NCBI RefSeq assembly: GCF_049680855.1
Contig: NZ_JBMPGS010000005.1
Location: 62,001-126,000, forward strand
Origin: Salinimicrobium sp049680855
GTDB taxonomy: Bacteria > Bacteroidota > Bacteroidia > Flavobacteriales > Flavobacteriaceae
Direction of reading: 5' to 3'
DNA length: 64,000 nt
In this document: one piece after another, positions 24,002 to 33,129 of the stretch
Layout: the number at the start of each line of letters is the position of its first letter
How positions within the stretch are numbered: position 1 is the first letter of the stretch
Made by a program: the position numbers and the translations under genes
The notes under the pieces: generated by a model
What the model was told of the DNA's origin: nothing
What the model saw: only the letters and a program-made list of their open reading frames with translations
Database searches by the model: none

Positions 24002-25564
24002 TTTAAAAAAAAGCCTAATTTAAAGCGTTGCAGCTTAGGCTGTTCCAACTTCAGTAACAAAGAAGAGTTCAAAAAGGCGAATCAGCTCACAAATATTGAG
24101 GAAGAATCTAAGGTATTTATTGAAAATGCCAGTGAATTCCGCAACCGTCAACTGGAAGTGGAAACTCAGCTGGAACTCGCCAACACCATGATCGATTATT
24201 TAAAATCTGATGATGAGGGGCTGTTGCCTTCCAACCTTGGGTTTCAGGAAGAAGGCGTGGTAAATGTGATCCAGTCATACAACCAGCTTGTGCTGGAGCG
24301 GGACCGTATTCTCGCAGGTTCTACAGAGATGAACCCGGTGATCATAAACCTCAACAGCCAGATAAAACAGATCAAAGCCAACGTACTGCAGAGCCTTAAT
24401 AACATGCGTACTTCGCTACGCATTGCCCGTGATGATCTTAACATCCAGGAAGCAAAAATCGATTCCCAGATCGCCAAAGTACCTTCCAAAGAAAAACAGT
24501 TCAGGAACATTGAAAGGCAACAAAATATTAAGGAAGCGCTTTACCTCTTCCTGCTTCAGAAAAGGGAAGAAACTTCTCTTTCTCTTGCTGTAACAGCCCC
24601 AAAAGCAAAGATCGTAGATGCCGCATACAGTTCCAAAGAACCGGTGTCACCAAAATCGAAAATTGTATTACTGGCAGCGCTTATCCTGGGAATATTGATC
24701 CCTTTCATGATCATTTATATCAAAAATCTCCTGAACAACAAAGTAAGAAGCAGGGCAGATATTGAAGACGTGACCAAAGAAATTCCTATTGTAGGAGAAA
24801 TTCCACGAGTGCATCGAAAAGAAAGCGATATGATTGTGGAAAATGACAGATCTGTACTGGCGGAATCTTTCAGGATCCTACATACCAATTTGCAATACCT
24901 GTTGATCAACGCAGCCGAAAAGTCTGCCGGAAACACCATTTTTGTCACTTCTACCGTGAAAGGCGAAGGAAAAACCTTTGTAGCTTTCAACTTTGCGCTC
25001 ACCCTTGCAAATTCGGGAAAGAAAGTTCTCATTGTAGGAGCCGATCTTCGCAACCCGCAACTTCAGCGCTATGAGACCGATGCACGCCAGCATCTGGGAG
25101 TGAGCGATTACTTAGTTAGCAACGACCTTAACTTGAAAAAAATGATCAAGACTTCCAGCTTCCATAAGAATATGGATCTTTTGGCCTCCGGGACCATTCC
25201 TCCTAACCCTTCGGAACTATGGAGACAGAAAAAAACAGCTAACCTCTTCTCTGAACTGGAAACTATGTACGACTACATTGTAGTGGATACTGCACCTTCC
25301 ATGCTCGTGACAGATACGTTTCTTATCAACAAGTTTGCAGACCTAATCCTGTATGTAACTCGTGCCGGCTACTCTGAAAAGAAACTGCTCAATTTTGCTG
25401 TAGACGCAAAGAACGAAGGAAAGCTGCATGATGTAAGTTTTGTACTAAACGACGTACAAGCTGCCAATTTTGGCTACGGAAATAAATACGGTTATGCTTA
25501 TGGCGAGGAAACCACCGGTTTCTGGCAAAAAATAAGAAGCAGAGCGGCTTTTTGGAGCCTGTAA
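24002..25564 (+). pseudogene. 5'-truncated Wzc-type polysaccharide tyrosine autokinase
   Basis: The C-terminal part of a Wzc/BY-kinase that controls polysaccharide chain length and export. The frame is open from 24002 but has no good start there; family-like sequence begins near 24065 (EFKKANQLTNIEEES). A GTG at 24158 would give 468 residues. What remains is the coiled coil, the second membrane helix (about 166-187), and the kinase with Walker A GEGKT (269-273), A' Asp296 (ADLRNP), Walker B Asp377 (VVDTAPS) and a short Tyr-rich tail (YGNKYGYAYG). The N-terminal Wzz domain, first membrane helix and about 300 residues are missing. The kinase core looks undamaged, so truncation may be recent or the remnant may still act. 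Confidence 0.8.
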
Positions 25565-25626
25565 TCCTTATGTAAAAAGGTAAATTACACAATGCTTTAT
25601 TTATAGAAATTTGATTAAAAACACAA

Positions 25627-25665
25627 GCCGCTCTTTCTGGTTGTCCGGACAAAGCGGCCTTTTTC
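25627..25665 (+). terminator. Terminator after the truncated wzc
   Basis: GCCGCT with AGCGGC and adjoining TTT with AAA form a stem with an inner GTCCGGAC segment, followed by a T-rich run. The rest of the gap to the Wzi-like gene (25666-25923) holds only the -7 element listed separately. Confidence 0.75.
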
Positions 25666-25891
25666 TTTTCCCTCACTCCCATTGTTCTAGATACTACAAG
25701 AACATTCAGCATTTTAGCAATATTCAACTACGAACCTGTTCTCCTCTTTTACAGGATAGGCTGAAGGTAAGGTAGCTTTCCTTCTTCATGAACTTCACCA
25801 TATCATCAATCAAAAAGTCATAGCATTTCTTCTTCTGAAGCAGTAGACAATGACCGATGAAATTTTTCTTCACAAGTCAGCCATATTACCT

Positions 25892-25899
25892 ACTTTTGC
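25892..25899 (+). promoter_or_regulatory. -7 element of the Wzi-like gene
   Basis: TACTTTTG matches TAnnTTTG, 24 nt before the start codon at 25924. The gene is therefore likely to be transcribed apart from the upstream truncated wzc. Confidence 0.5.
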
Positions 25900-25923
25900 C
25901 GAACAAATTCCTGCCTAAACCCA

Positions 25924-27321
25924 ATGAACCTGAAATATCTCCCTCTTTTACTAATTAGCATTTTCTTCTCTACAGGGATGTGCGCCCAGCTCACGGAAAG
26001 TGAAGAGGAATTACTGGCTCCTTCATTGGGTTATCCTTCTGGTTTGGGCTACTCTCTGGAACTTAACGTCAAAGGACTGGCTGCTACCGGGAAAAAGCTG
26101 CCCTTCTGGCTACATAACAACCAAAGAGGACGTGTTTCAAAGGATTCTAATATCTCCTCCTGGGTTTCAGCAAAAAAAGCGCTCTTTTTAAGCGACAACA
26201 GCTACCTGATTTTTGGGGCAGGCGCTTTGTTTCAAGATGGAGCTGGGGAAGGCTTAGTAATTGATGAACTTTATGGGCATTTTCAAAATTCCTGGATGTA
26301 TGCTACGTTGGGGCGAAAACAGCGTCCTGAAGTTTATAACGGAATAAGTTCTTCAAATGCCAGCTTATTATGGTCACTGAATACACGCCCAATGCCCGGA
26401 ATTCAACTCGGCACAACCAGGCCTGTATTTTTATTTGGAGAACAGGGAATTGGTTTTGAAGGCTCCTGGAATGAATATTTGCTTGGAAACAACCGTGTAG
26501 TTGAAGGTGCGAGGCTGCATCATAAAAATATTCGATTTGTGGTCCGAGTAGGAACATGGCAGATGAAAGCTGGAATCCAACATTTTGTGCAATGGGCGGG
26601 GGAATCCCCCAGATATGGTGTACAACCCGATAGTTTCCAGGATTACCTCACTATCATCACCGGTGGCGCAGGAGGTGAAGACGCTGTAATCGGAGATCAA
26701 CAAAACGCCCTGGGAAATACAGTAGGAGGATATGAATTTTATTTAAGTAAGGCCTTTAGGGATTTTAAACTGGAATTCTTCTACAACCACCTTTTTGAAG
26801 ACGGAACGGGAACGAGATTTGTCAACAAACCAGATGGCCGTTACGGACTCTATTATGAAGATGAAGATAAATTTCTGAATTCCTTCATCTATGAATTTAC
26901 CTATACGGAAAACCAGAGTTATAAAACCCTTGGTGTTCATAAATACGACAATTATTTTAACAATGGCATATATGCTTCGGGTTGGACTTATAACGGAAAA
27001 ACAATTGGTTCTCCTTTTTTCATTCCTAATGAAAATGGTATAGGTATAAGAAATAATAAATTTACCGCACATCATATTGGTATAGGAGGACAGATATCCA
27101 ACTACTTTAATATTTATCCATACAAACTCCTTTTAAGCTACTCCAGAAATGATGGCCGCTACCATGACCGTTTTCGCCCTAAACAGGATGTTTTTTACGG
27201 CTTTTTAGATGTTCGATTACTCCAGATGACTTTTGATGTTAACTTGCAGCTCGGGATAGAATATAATAGTTTTACTTCTCCCTCATACGGTGGCGGAGTG
27301 CATGTGGTGTATAAACTATGA
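25924..27321 (+). CDS. Capsule assembly Wzi-family outer membrane protein
   Basis: A 465-residue protein with a signal peptide (cleavage after MCAQ, about residue 22). The rest shows alternating beta-strand character with many aromatic girdle residues, consistent with a Wzi-like outer membrane barrel. Segments such as PFWLHNNQRGRVS near the N-terminus and YATLGRKQRPEVYNGISSSN are typical of the family in Bacteroidota. Wzi helps anchor capsular polysaccharide to the cell surface. It supports the view that this region belongs to a surface-polysaccharide locus. Confidence 0.85.
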   Translation: MNLKYLPLLLISIFFSTGMCAQLTESEEELLAPSLGYPSGLGYSLELNVKGLAATGKKLPFWLHNNQRGRVSKDSNISSWVSAKKALFLSDNSYLIFGAGALFQDGAGEGLVIDELYGHFQNSWMYATLGRKQRPEVYNGISSSNASLLWSLNTRPMPGIQLGTTRPVFLFGEQGIGFEGSWNEYLLGNNRVVEGARLHHKNIRFVVRVGTWQMKAGIQHFVQWAGESPRYGVQPDSFQDYLTIITGGAGGEDAVIGDQQNALGNTVGGYEFYLSKAFRDFKLEFFYNHLFEDGTGTRFVNKPDGRYGLYYEDEDKFLNSFIYEFTYTENQSYKTLGVHKYDNYFNNGIYASGWTYNGKTIGSPFFIPNENGIGIRNNKFTAHHIGIGGQISNYFNIYPYKLLLSYSRNDGRYHDRFRPKQDVFYGFLDVRLLQMTFDVNLQLGIEYNSFTSPSYGGGVHVVYKL

Positions 27322-27324
27322 TGA

Positions 27325-27440
27325 AGTGAAGGAGTGACAAAGTGAAGGAGCTAAGCAGTGCAGTGATGAAGTTAAAAATGCTCCCTTCCAATTCCTTTTT
27401 TCACAGAAAACCTTCACCTCGAACGGAGTCGAGAGGTCTT
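27325..27440. repeat. Intergenic degenerate repeats and small inverted repeat
   Basis: GTGAAGGAGTGA-type words are followed by an inverted repeat, CCTCGA..TCGAGAGG, near 27418-27435. The stretch between the convergent Wzi-like and kynU genes has no other feature I can identify. Confidence 0.4.
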
Positions 27441-27521
27441 TGCATAACATGCTCTTGTAGTTAGAACGCCGTACCCCCACAACAGCAAATGGTTCCTTCG
27501 TTACAGCATCACAGGATCACA

Positions 27522-28796
27522 TCATTTCCCGAAATATGACCTCAACACCTGTCCAAACCTGTACATATCCTCATAGGAGCAATAGAAAGGTGCCGGGGCT
27601 AACCTTATGACATTTGGCTCCCTCCAGTCTGTGATCACGCCGTTTTCCATAAGATAATTGAACAGCTCTTTTCCCTGTCCATGCAGGAAAACCGATAACT
27701 GGGTTCCTCTTTCCTCCTGTTTTGCCGGAGTAATAATTTCGAAATTTGACTTCACTTCCGTGGCGATTTCCTTTAAAACAAATTCCAAATAAGAAACAAT
27801 CCTATTCCTTTTTTCAATAAGTGCCGGCATTCCCACTTCTGCAAACATTTCCAATGAAGCAAGGTAAGGCGCAAGCGCCAGCACAGGAGCATTGCTTATC
27901 TGCCAGGCATTGACATTAAGTTCCGGTTGAAATTCGGGCTCCATGAGAAACCTTCTTTTCTTATTATGTCCCCACCAGCCCTCAAAGCGCGGAATGTCCT
28001 TTCTTCCATGATATTTCTCATGAACAAAACATCCCGAAGCATTTCCGGGTCCTGAATTCATGTACTTATAACTGCACCACGCAGCAAAATCCACCCCCCA
28101 ATCGTGAAGATTCAGCTCCACATTTCCTGCAGCATGGGCAAGATCCCATCCTACAAAGGCACCAGCTTCTTTTCCGGCTTTAGTAATAGATTCCATATCC
28201 AGCACCTGCCCGCTGTAATAATTTACTCCGCCAATTAAGACCAAAGCACACTCCTCTCCTACTTCCCCTATCTTTTCAAGAACATCTTCGGTTCGAAAAT
28301 GATGTTCTCCTTCCCTTTTTTTCACTTCCACAACAGCATCATCAGGAGTGAAACCATGAAACCTCACCTGACTCGCGATCATGTATTGATCGCTGGGAAA
28401 TGCCTTTTCCTCACATATAATCTTATACCTCTTCTGCGTTGGTCGATAAAAAGAGACCATTAAAAGGTGCAAATTGACCGTTAAAGTATTCATGACAGTC
28501 ACTTCAGAAGGTTTTGCACCTACTACAGGAGCTAATTTTTCAGCAAAGCGTTCATGATAGTCCCACCAGGATTTTTCGGCCTTGAAATGTCCTTCCACAG
28601 CCAGTTCGGCCCAATCTGTCATGATCTCATCAACATATTTCTTCGCCGACTTTGGCTGAAGCCCGAGGGAATTTCCGGTGAAATAGATGGCATCCTTTCC
28701 ATTGATTTTCGGAAAATGAAATTGATTGCGATATGTTCGCAACGGATCTTCGGAATCTAATTTTTGAGCAAATGAAAGGCTGTTCTGAAATGTCAT
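27522..28796 (-). CDS. kynU: Kynureninase
   Basis: A 424-residue PLP enzyme that cleaves kynurenine or 3-hydroxykynurenine to anthranilate or 3-hydroxyanthranilate plus alanine. The PLP lysine is in WCSYKYMNSGPG; the cofactor Asp lies in FVGWDLAHAAGN. The substrate region FEGWWGHNKK is conserved. The open frame extends to 29006, but the extra 70 residues are not family-like, so the ATG at 28796 (MTFQNSLSF) is chosen. That ATG falls inside a copy of the AAAAATG-N-CATTT palindrome. With kmo it makes the 3-hydroxyanthranilate branch, toward NAD or degradation. Confidence 0.93.
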   Translation of the reverse strand: MTFQNSLSFAQKLDSEDPLRTYRNQFHFPKINGKDAIYFTGNSLGLQPKSAKKYVDEIMTDWAELAVEGHFKAEKSWWDYHERFAEKLAPVVGAKPSEVTVMNTLTVNLHLLMVSFYRPTQKRYKIICEEKAFPSDQYMIASQVRFHGFTPDDAVVEVKKREGEHHFRTEDVLEKIGEVGEECALVLIGGVNYYSGQVLDMESITKAGKEAGAFVGWDLAHAAGNVELNLHDWGVDFAAWCSYKYMNSGPGNASGCFVHEKYHGRKDIPRFEGWWGHNKKRRFLMEPEFQPELNVNAWQISNAPVLALAPYLASLEMFAEVGMPALIEKRNRIVSYLEFVLKEIATEVKSNFEIITPAKQEERGTQLSVFLHGQGKELFNYLMENGVITDWREPNVIRLAPAPFYCSYEDMYRFGQVLRSYFGK

Positions 28797-28802
28797 TTTT
28801 GG
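28784..28802. repeat. 19-bp palindrome copy overlapping the kynU start
   Basis: TCTGAAATGTCATTTTTGG. On the minus strand the kynU ATG is supplied by the AAAAATGACATTT part, so the match may be partly driven by coding. Confidence 0.35.
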
Positions 28803-29102
28803 AACTTTAGGTAATAAAATGTTCTGAAGCGAAAATACAAATTTGGAGTGAGTAATGGGATGAGGAATTGATGATGCTTTAAGACTGTAGGTTTTAGGCT
28901 GTAAGCTGTAAATTAAAGTATAAAATATTCCGTCAGTTCGAGTAATCCGAAATTGCAGTTGCATTTGAGAATTGTATCGAGAACAAGGAGAGTAGAATGA
29001 TCTCATTAGCCTGTATGGAAACCTAAATACCAGCAGAAAAAAAGGAATAGCATAAACTATCTAATACAAGCTGCCAACAGCAAGAGGCTAAAAGCCAAAA
29101 TC
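28797..29102. other. Intergenic region between kynU and the O-methyltransferase gene
   Basis: No convincing gene. It holds a degenerate tract of CTGTAGG and GGCTGTAAGCTGTA words near 28880-28915 and a TATTTTCG promoter-like element on the minus strand near 28830-28840. Confidence 0.4.
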
Positions 29103-29744
29103 TTATTTCCTGCGGCTAATGGTGAGTCCGTCGCGAATGGGAAGCATCACCGTTTCGAGCCTTTCGTCTTCAGCTAGCAGACGGTTGTATTCCAAAAGTG
29201 CTTTCGTAGAAATATCATCTTCTTTTAACCTTTTCACCACTTTTCCGCTCCACAGAACATTATCAGAAATTATAATTCCGCCGGAATTCAGCTTTTCCAG
29301 AATAAGATCAAAATACAGCGGATAATTCGGCTTATCGGCATCAATAAAAACTAAGTCAAAGTGACTTTCCAGAGTCGGGATGATCTTTGTTGCATCTCCC
29401 AGATGCTGCTTTATTTGATCCGAATAGGAAGAGGCCTCAAAATACCTTTTTTGGAGGTCATACAATTCTTCATTTACATCTATGGTGTGTAAGATTCCTC
29501 CCGGTTTTAATCCTTCGGCTAGACAAAGTGCAGAATAACCTGTATATGTACCAATTTCCAGAATATTTTCTGGCTGAACAAGTTTCGAGATCATGCTTAA
29601 AACCCGCCCCTGGTAATGCCCGCTCATCATCCTGGGTTGTAGGACTTTTTGATTGGTTTCCCTGTTTAATTTCTGAAGTAACTCCGGCTCCTTCGCAGAA
29701 TGTAGTACTACGTAATCGTCAATCTCTTGGGGAAGGAAATGCAT
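29103..29744 (-). CDS. O-methyltransferase, family 3 (caffeoyl-CoA type)
   Basis: A 213-residue class I SAM-dependent methyltransferase. The SAM motif I is LEIGTYTGYS, and the metal/catalytic motif is FIDADKPNY, followed by SDNVLWSG. This matches the O-methyltransferase family 3 whose plant members act on caffeoyl-CoA. Bacterial substrates are mostly unknown catechols or small phenols. It follows tatA on the same strand with a 109-nt gap. Confidence 0.92.
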   Translation of the reverse strand: MHFLPQEIDDYVVLHSAKEPELLQKLNRETNQKVLQPRMMSGHYQGRVLSMISKLVQPENILEIGTYTGYSALCLAEGLKPGGILHTIDVNEELYDLQKRYFEASSYSDQIKQHLGDATKIIPTLESHFDLVFIDADKPNYPLYFDLILEKLNSGGIIISDNVLWSGKVVKRLKEDDISTKALLEYNRLLAEDERLETVMLPIRDGLTISRRK

Positions 29745-29853
29745 GGTTATTTAAATAAAATTAGCGATTTATTTCTGAGATGCTAAATAGAAGCGATAAT
29801 GAAGTATTAGAAACAAAATAATAACATAAAGATGAAAGCGGGGAGCAGCCTTT

Positions 29854-30138
29854 TTAAAACCTTCTCTTCACAGAGCCTGTGATCTCTTCGATGTCTTCCT
29901 TAACCTTGTCTATTTCCTTAGTGACATCTTCTTTGATCCCTTTACTATCCATACCATGTTTGTCGGCGCTTTTCATCACTTCAGCTTTGATGTCATTGGT
30001 GGCATTTTTAATGCTGCGCATTCCCTGCCCAAGTCCACGAGCGATTTCAGGAACTTTATCGGCGCCAAATACCATCACCAGTATAAACACGATGAAGGCT
30101 ATTTCACCACCACTTATAAAAAAAGGAATTGTTCCCAT
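29854..30138 (-). CDS. tatA: Twin-arginine translocase subunit TatA/E
   Basis: A 94-residue protein. One N-terminal membrane helix (about 9-26, GGEIAFIVFILVMVFGADK) is followed by the amphipathic helix VPEIARGLGQGMRS and a charged tail, the standard TatA layout. It forms the pore of the pathway that exports folded proteins. A TTG at 30147 could extend it by three residues, but that codon is inside the -7 element TATATTTG, so ATG 30138 is preferred. tatC is not in the window. Confidence 0.93.
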   Translation of the reverse strand: MGTIPFFISGGEIAFIVFILVMVFGADKVPEIARGLGQGMRSIKNATNDIKAEVMKSADKHGMDSKGIKEDVTKEIDKVKEDIEEITGSVKRRF

Positions 30139-30144
30139 AGGCTG

Positions 30145-30152
30145 CAAATATA
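30145..30152 (-). promoter_or_regulatory. -7 element of tatA, near-leaderless
   Basis: TATATTTG on the minus strand ends 6 nt before the tatA ATG. Transcription should start at or within a base or two of the start codon. Confidence 0.6.
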
Positions 30153-30170
30153 ATCACAAAATGATTCATT

Positions 30171-30197
30171 AAAAAAGCCGACCTGTTAAAGTCGGCT
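30171..30197 (-). terminator. Terminator after the M1 peptidase gene
   Basis: AGCCGAC and GTCGGCT pair around an 8-nt loop, followed on the minus strand by TTTTTT. It separates the M1 peptidase gene from tatA. Confidence 0.85.
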
Positions 30198-30227
30198 ATA
30201 ATTTCTATTATTTGACAAACGCAGGTT

Positions 30228-32543
30228 TTATCCCCGGTTATTAGCTTTGAATTCTTCGAATTCGCTCATTTGCTCTGTCTGTGGCCAGGTGTTGTTATCA
30301 ACATTTACATCGGCGGTTTCTAGATCTGGATCTATAACGATCTTTGTGATCTCCTTATCTGTGGCCAAAGCTCTGCTTACCTGACTATCGTTCTTACGCC
30401 AGATTTGAACCGGATATTTCACTTTTTCTGAAGTTCCGTCGGCATAAGTATATTCAACTATGATAGGCATTACTAATCCTCCCGGTTTATTGAAGGTCAC
30501 TTCATAGAAATATTTAGGCATTTTCATTTCCTGACGCTCGGCCTGAGTAAAATTGTCCATCAAATATTCGTTGAGCGTAGGTGCATTTTCAGCAGGAGTT
30601 TTTCCTTTCATTCCTTCCTGCATCTCGTCACTTCCTTCTTCCACTACGTAGAGAGCATCCAAAGAACCTGGATCAGAAATCCCATAACGCTTTAAGAGCT
30701 CGGTTCCTTCTTTTGTAGGTTTATCTGTAATGTAATACTTCTTCACATCACCAAGGGCAATGTCAACATAATCTGTGGTATAGAACCAACCTCTCCAGAA
30801 CCAGTCAAGATCTACTGCTGAAGCATCTTCCATTGTTCTGAAGAAATCTTCAGGAGTTGGATGTTTGAACATCCAGCGTTGTGCATAGGTTTTAAATGAG
30901 TAGTCAAAAAGCTCTTTTCCCATCACAGTTTCACGAAGTATATTCAGCGCAGTTGCAGGTTTCCCATAGGCATTATTTCCTAACTGGTATACATTTTCAG
31001 GATTCGACATAATTGGTGCGATATAATCCTGCTCCCCTTTCATGTAATCTACTATTTTTGCGGGCTCGCCTCTTCGAGAAGGGTATTTCTCATTTGGCGC
31101 AATATCTTCAGGATATCTTTCACCATATTCCTGCTCTGCAATGTACTGCATGAAAGTATCAAGACCTTCATCCATCCAGCCCCACTGCCGCTCATCACTA
31201 TTTACGATCATTGGGAAAAAGTTATGCCCTACCTCATGAATGATCACACTCATCATTCCATATTTTACGCGGTCACTGTAATTACCGTCTTCATCGGGAC
31301 GACCATAATTCCAGCAAATCATTGGATATTCCATCCCCTGGTTCTTTGCGTGTACAGAAATCGCCTTGTGATATGGATATTCAAAAGTATGATCTGAATA
31401 TGATTGCAAAGTATGCGCAACTACTTTAGTAGAATAATCTTCCCAAAGCGGGTTTCCTTCTTTAGGATATAGCGAAACTGCCATCACATCTTTGTTTCCT
31501 ACTTTCACAGCCATCATGTCCCAGATGAATTTTCTGGAGGTTGCAAAAGCAAAATCACGAACCATATCAGCCTTCAGCTTCCATGTTTTCTTTTTATCTG
31601 AAAAACCTTTTTCAGCTGCTTCGGCTTCTTCCTGCGTTACGATCATGACAGGCTTATCGTAAGTTTTCTGCGCTCGCTCATATCTTCTCATCATTTCTTT
31701 AGAGAAAACCTCTTTTCTGTTCTGAAGTTCTCCCGTTCCATCGAGAATATGATCTGCAGGAACTGTGATGTTTACTTCATAATTTCCAAAGGGAAGAGCG
31801 AATTCACCATTCCCCCAAAATTGATAGTTCTGCCATCCTTCAACATCGTTGTAGACTGCCATACGAGGAAAAAATTGTGCGATCACATAAGCATTGTTCC
31901 CATCTTCTTCAAAATGCTCGTATCCTGAACGGCCGCGATCTACTGTGTGCTCATTAACATTGTACCACCATTTAATATCAAAAGAATAACTTTCCCCTGC
32001 TTTTAATGGCTGGGCAAGATCGATTCTCATCATGGTGTTATTAATAAGATGCTTAAGCGGCTTGCCGTCTTTACTGACTTCAGTAATATTAAAACCGCCA
32101 TCAAAGCTCTCTTCCATATATTCTGATACAAAACTTCCCGGCCGAGTAACAGGTGCAATTCCGTTTCCATCTTTTAATAGAGCAGGTGAATCGCTTGCCC
32201 TGATGTTTTGATCAAGCTGAACCCAAAGATATTCCAGGTCATTTGGAGAGTTATTGTGGTAGGTAATTCTTTCGCTCCCCGTTATTTTCTTATTGCGGTC
32301 ATCTAATTCGATGTCCATTTTATAATCTGCCTGGTTTTGATAATAAGCCGGGCCGGGCGCTCCCGAGGCCGTCCTGTACTGGTTTGGAGTAGAAAACTCC
32401 TGGTACAGTTGCCGGAATTTATTTTGATTGATGTGTCCGGCTTGCCTAACTTCTTCCTGAGTTTCGGCCTCAGTTTCCTGGGCAAAAAGCCCGGCCGAAA
32501 AGAGGAAAAAAACAGCCGTTAATGCAGTTTTAAATGTTCTCAT
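30228..32543 (-). CDS. M1-family zinc metallopeptidase
   Basis: A 771-residue secreted aminopeptidase-like enzyme. The signal peptide ends near LFAQ (about residue 21). The N-terminal region resembles the M1 beta domain. The zinc site is HEVGH in SVIIHEVGHNFFPM, with the downstream Glu in GWMDEGLDTF. The usual M1 GxMEN aminopeptidase motif appears as GMEYPMICWN, which is weak, so it may not act on simple N-termini. Location is periplasmic or outer-face. It follows a DUF6702 gene, a pairing common in flavobacteria (from memory). Confidence 0.93.
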   Translation of the reverse strand: MRTFKTALTAVFFLFSAGLFAQETEAETQEEVRQAGHINQNKFRQLYQEFSTPNQYRTASGAPGPAYYQNQADYKMDIELDDRNKKITGSERITYHNNSPNDLEYLWVQLDQNIRASDSPALLKDGNGIAPVTRPGSFVSEYMEESFDGGFNITEVSKDGKPLKHLINNTMMRIDLAQPLKAGESYSFDIKWWYNVNEHTVDRGRSGYEHFEEDGNNAYVIAQFFPRMAVYNDVEGWQNYQFWGNGEFALPFGNYEVNITVPADHILDGTGELQNRKEVFSKEMMRRYERAQKTYDKPVMIVTQEEAEAAEKGFSDKKKTWKLKADMVRDFAFATSRKFIWDMMAVKVGNKDVMAVSLYPKEGNPLWEDYSTKVVAHTLQSYSDHTFEYPYHKAISVHAKNQGMEYPMICWNYGRPDEDGNYSDRVKYGMMSVIIHEVGHNFFPMIVNSDERQWGWMDEGLDTFMQYIAEQEYGERYPEDIAPNEKYPSRRGEPAKIVDYMKGEQDYIAPIMSNPENVYQLGNNAYGKPATALNILRETVMGKELFDYSFKTYAQRWMFKHPTPEDFFRTMEDASAVDLDWFWRGWFYTTDYVDIALGDVKKYYITDKPTKEGTELLKRYGISDPGSLDALYVVEEGSDEMQEGMKGKTPAENAPTLNEYLMDNFTQAERQEMKMPKYFYEVTFNKPGGLVMPIIVEYTYADGTSEKVKYPVQIWRKNDSQVSRALATDKEITKIVIDPDLETADVNVDNNTWPQTEQMSEFEEFKANNRG

Positions 32544-32601
32544 ACGTCTATTCTTGATTTTTGATTGCTAAAAATACTTATTTCTGGAGGTTTAGCAACT
32601 T

Positions 32602-33102
32602 TTAGTTTCCGAATTTTATTCTTCCACTTTTATTATTGCGGGTCAAAATAAGGCTTCTGGTAATATCGTTGCGCGTTACATGCACCACATTCTTTTGTTC
32701 TGGAAATAGATCTGTTAAAACCTCATTTTTAACTGTTACTTCAGGTGGTGAAGCCAATTTCTCTACTTCCAGGAAAAGCACCAGTTGATCGTTTTCATAT
32801 TTCTTCCCAATGTAATTCACCTGCTTCAGCTCCCCTTTTATGCTCACCTGCAACTTATCTTCATAATATTTCTGCAAAAAACCATCGGCTGCAGGATGCT
32901 CGTCGTTTTTATCAAGATAAAGTTCATCACTGTATCGGGCCTTAAGGAGCTTTTCCATATCATCAATAAAGACCCGGGAAATAATTTGTAAGGATTGGCT
33001 TTCATCATTGTAAACCATATCGGTCACACTCACGTAAAATTTATGAGCAGAATTAAAAGAAAGTAAGGGAAATAATAAGAGTAGTAGCAGTAATTTTTTC
33101 AT
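32602..33102 (-). CDS. DUF6702 family exported protein
   Basis: A 166-residue protein with a leucine-rich signal peptide (MKKLLLLLLLFPLLSFNSA). The body fits DUF6702, with FYVSVTDMVYNDESQSLQII near its start and a beta-rich pattern. The frame is open from 33150, but the ATG at 33102 gives a clean signal peptide and lies just downstream of a -7 element. It is 58 nt upstream of the M1 peptidase gene and probably co-transcribed with it. The function is unknown. Confidence 0.85.
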   Translation of the reverse strand: MKKLLLLLLLFPLLSFNSAHKFYVSVTDMVYNDESQSLQIISRVFIDDMEKLLKARYSDELYLDKNDEHPAADGFLQKYYEDKLQVSIKGELKQVNYIGKKYENDQLVLFLEVEKLASPPEVTVKNEVLTDLFPEQKNVVHVTRNDITRSLILTRNNKSGRIKFGN

Positions 33103-33121
33103 AAGTATTCGCTGAAGATAG

Positions 33122-33129
33122 CAAAAGTA
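33122..33129 (-). promoter_or_regulatory. -7 element of the DUF6702-M1 unit
   Basis: TACTTTTG on the minus strand, 19 nt before the ATG at 33102. Confidence 0.5.

Noticed and set aside
28797..29006. N-terminal extension of kynureninase by 70 residues
   Set aside because: The added sequence is not family-like and covers the promoter region; the ATG at 28796 gives the normal kynureninase start.
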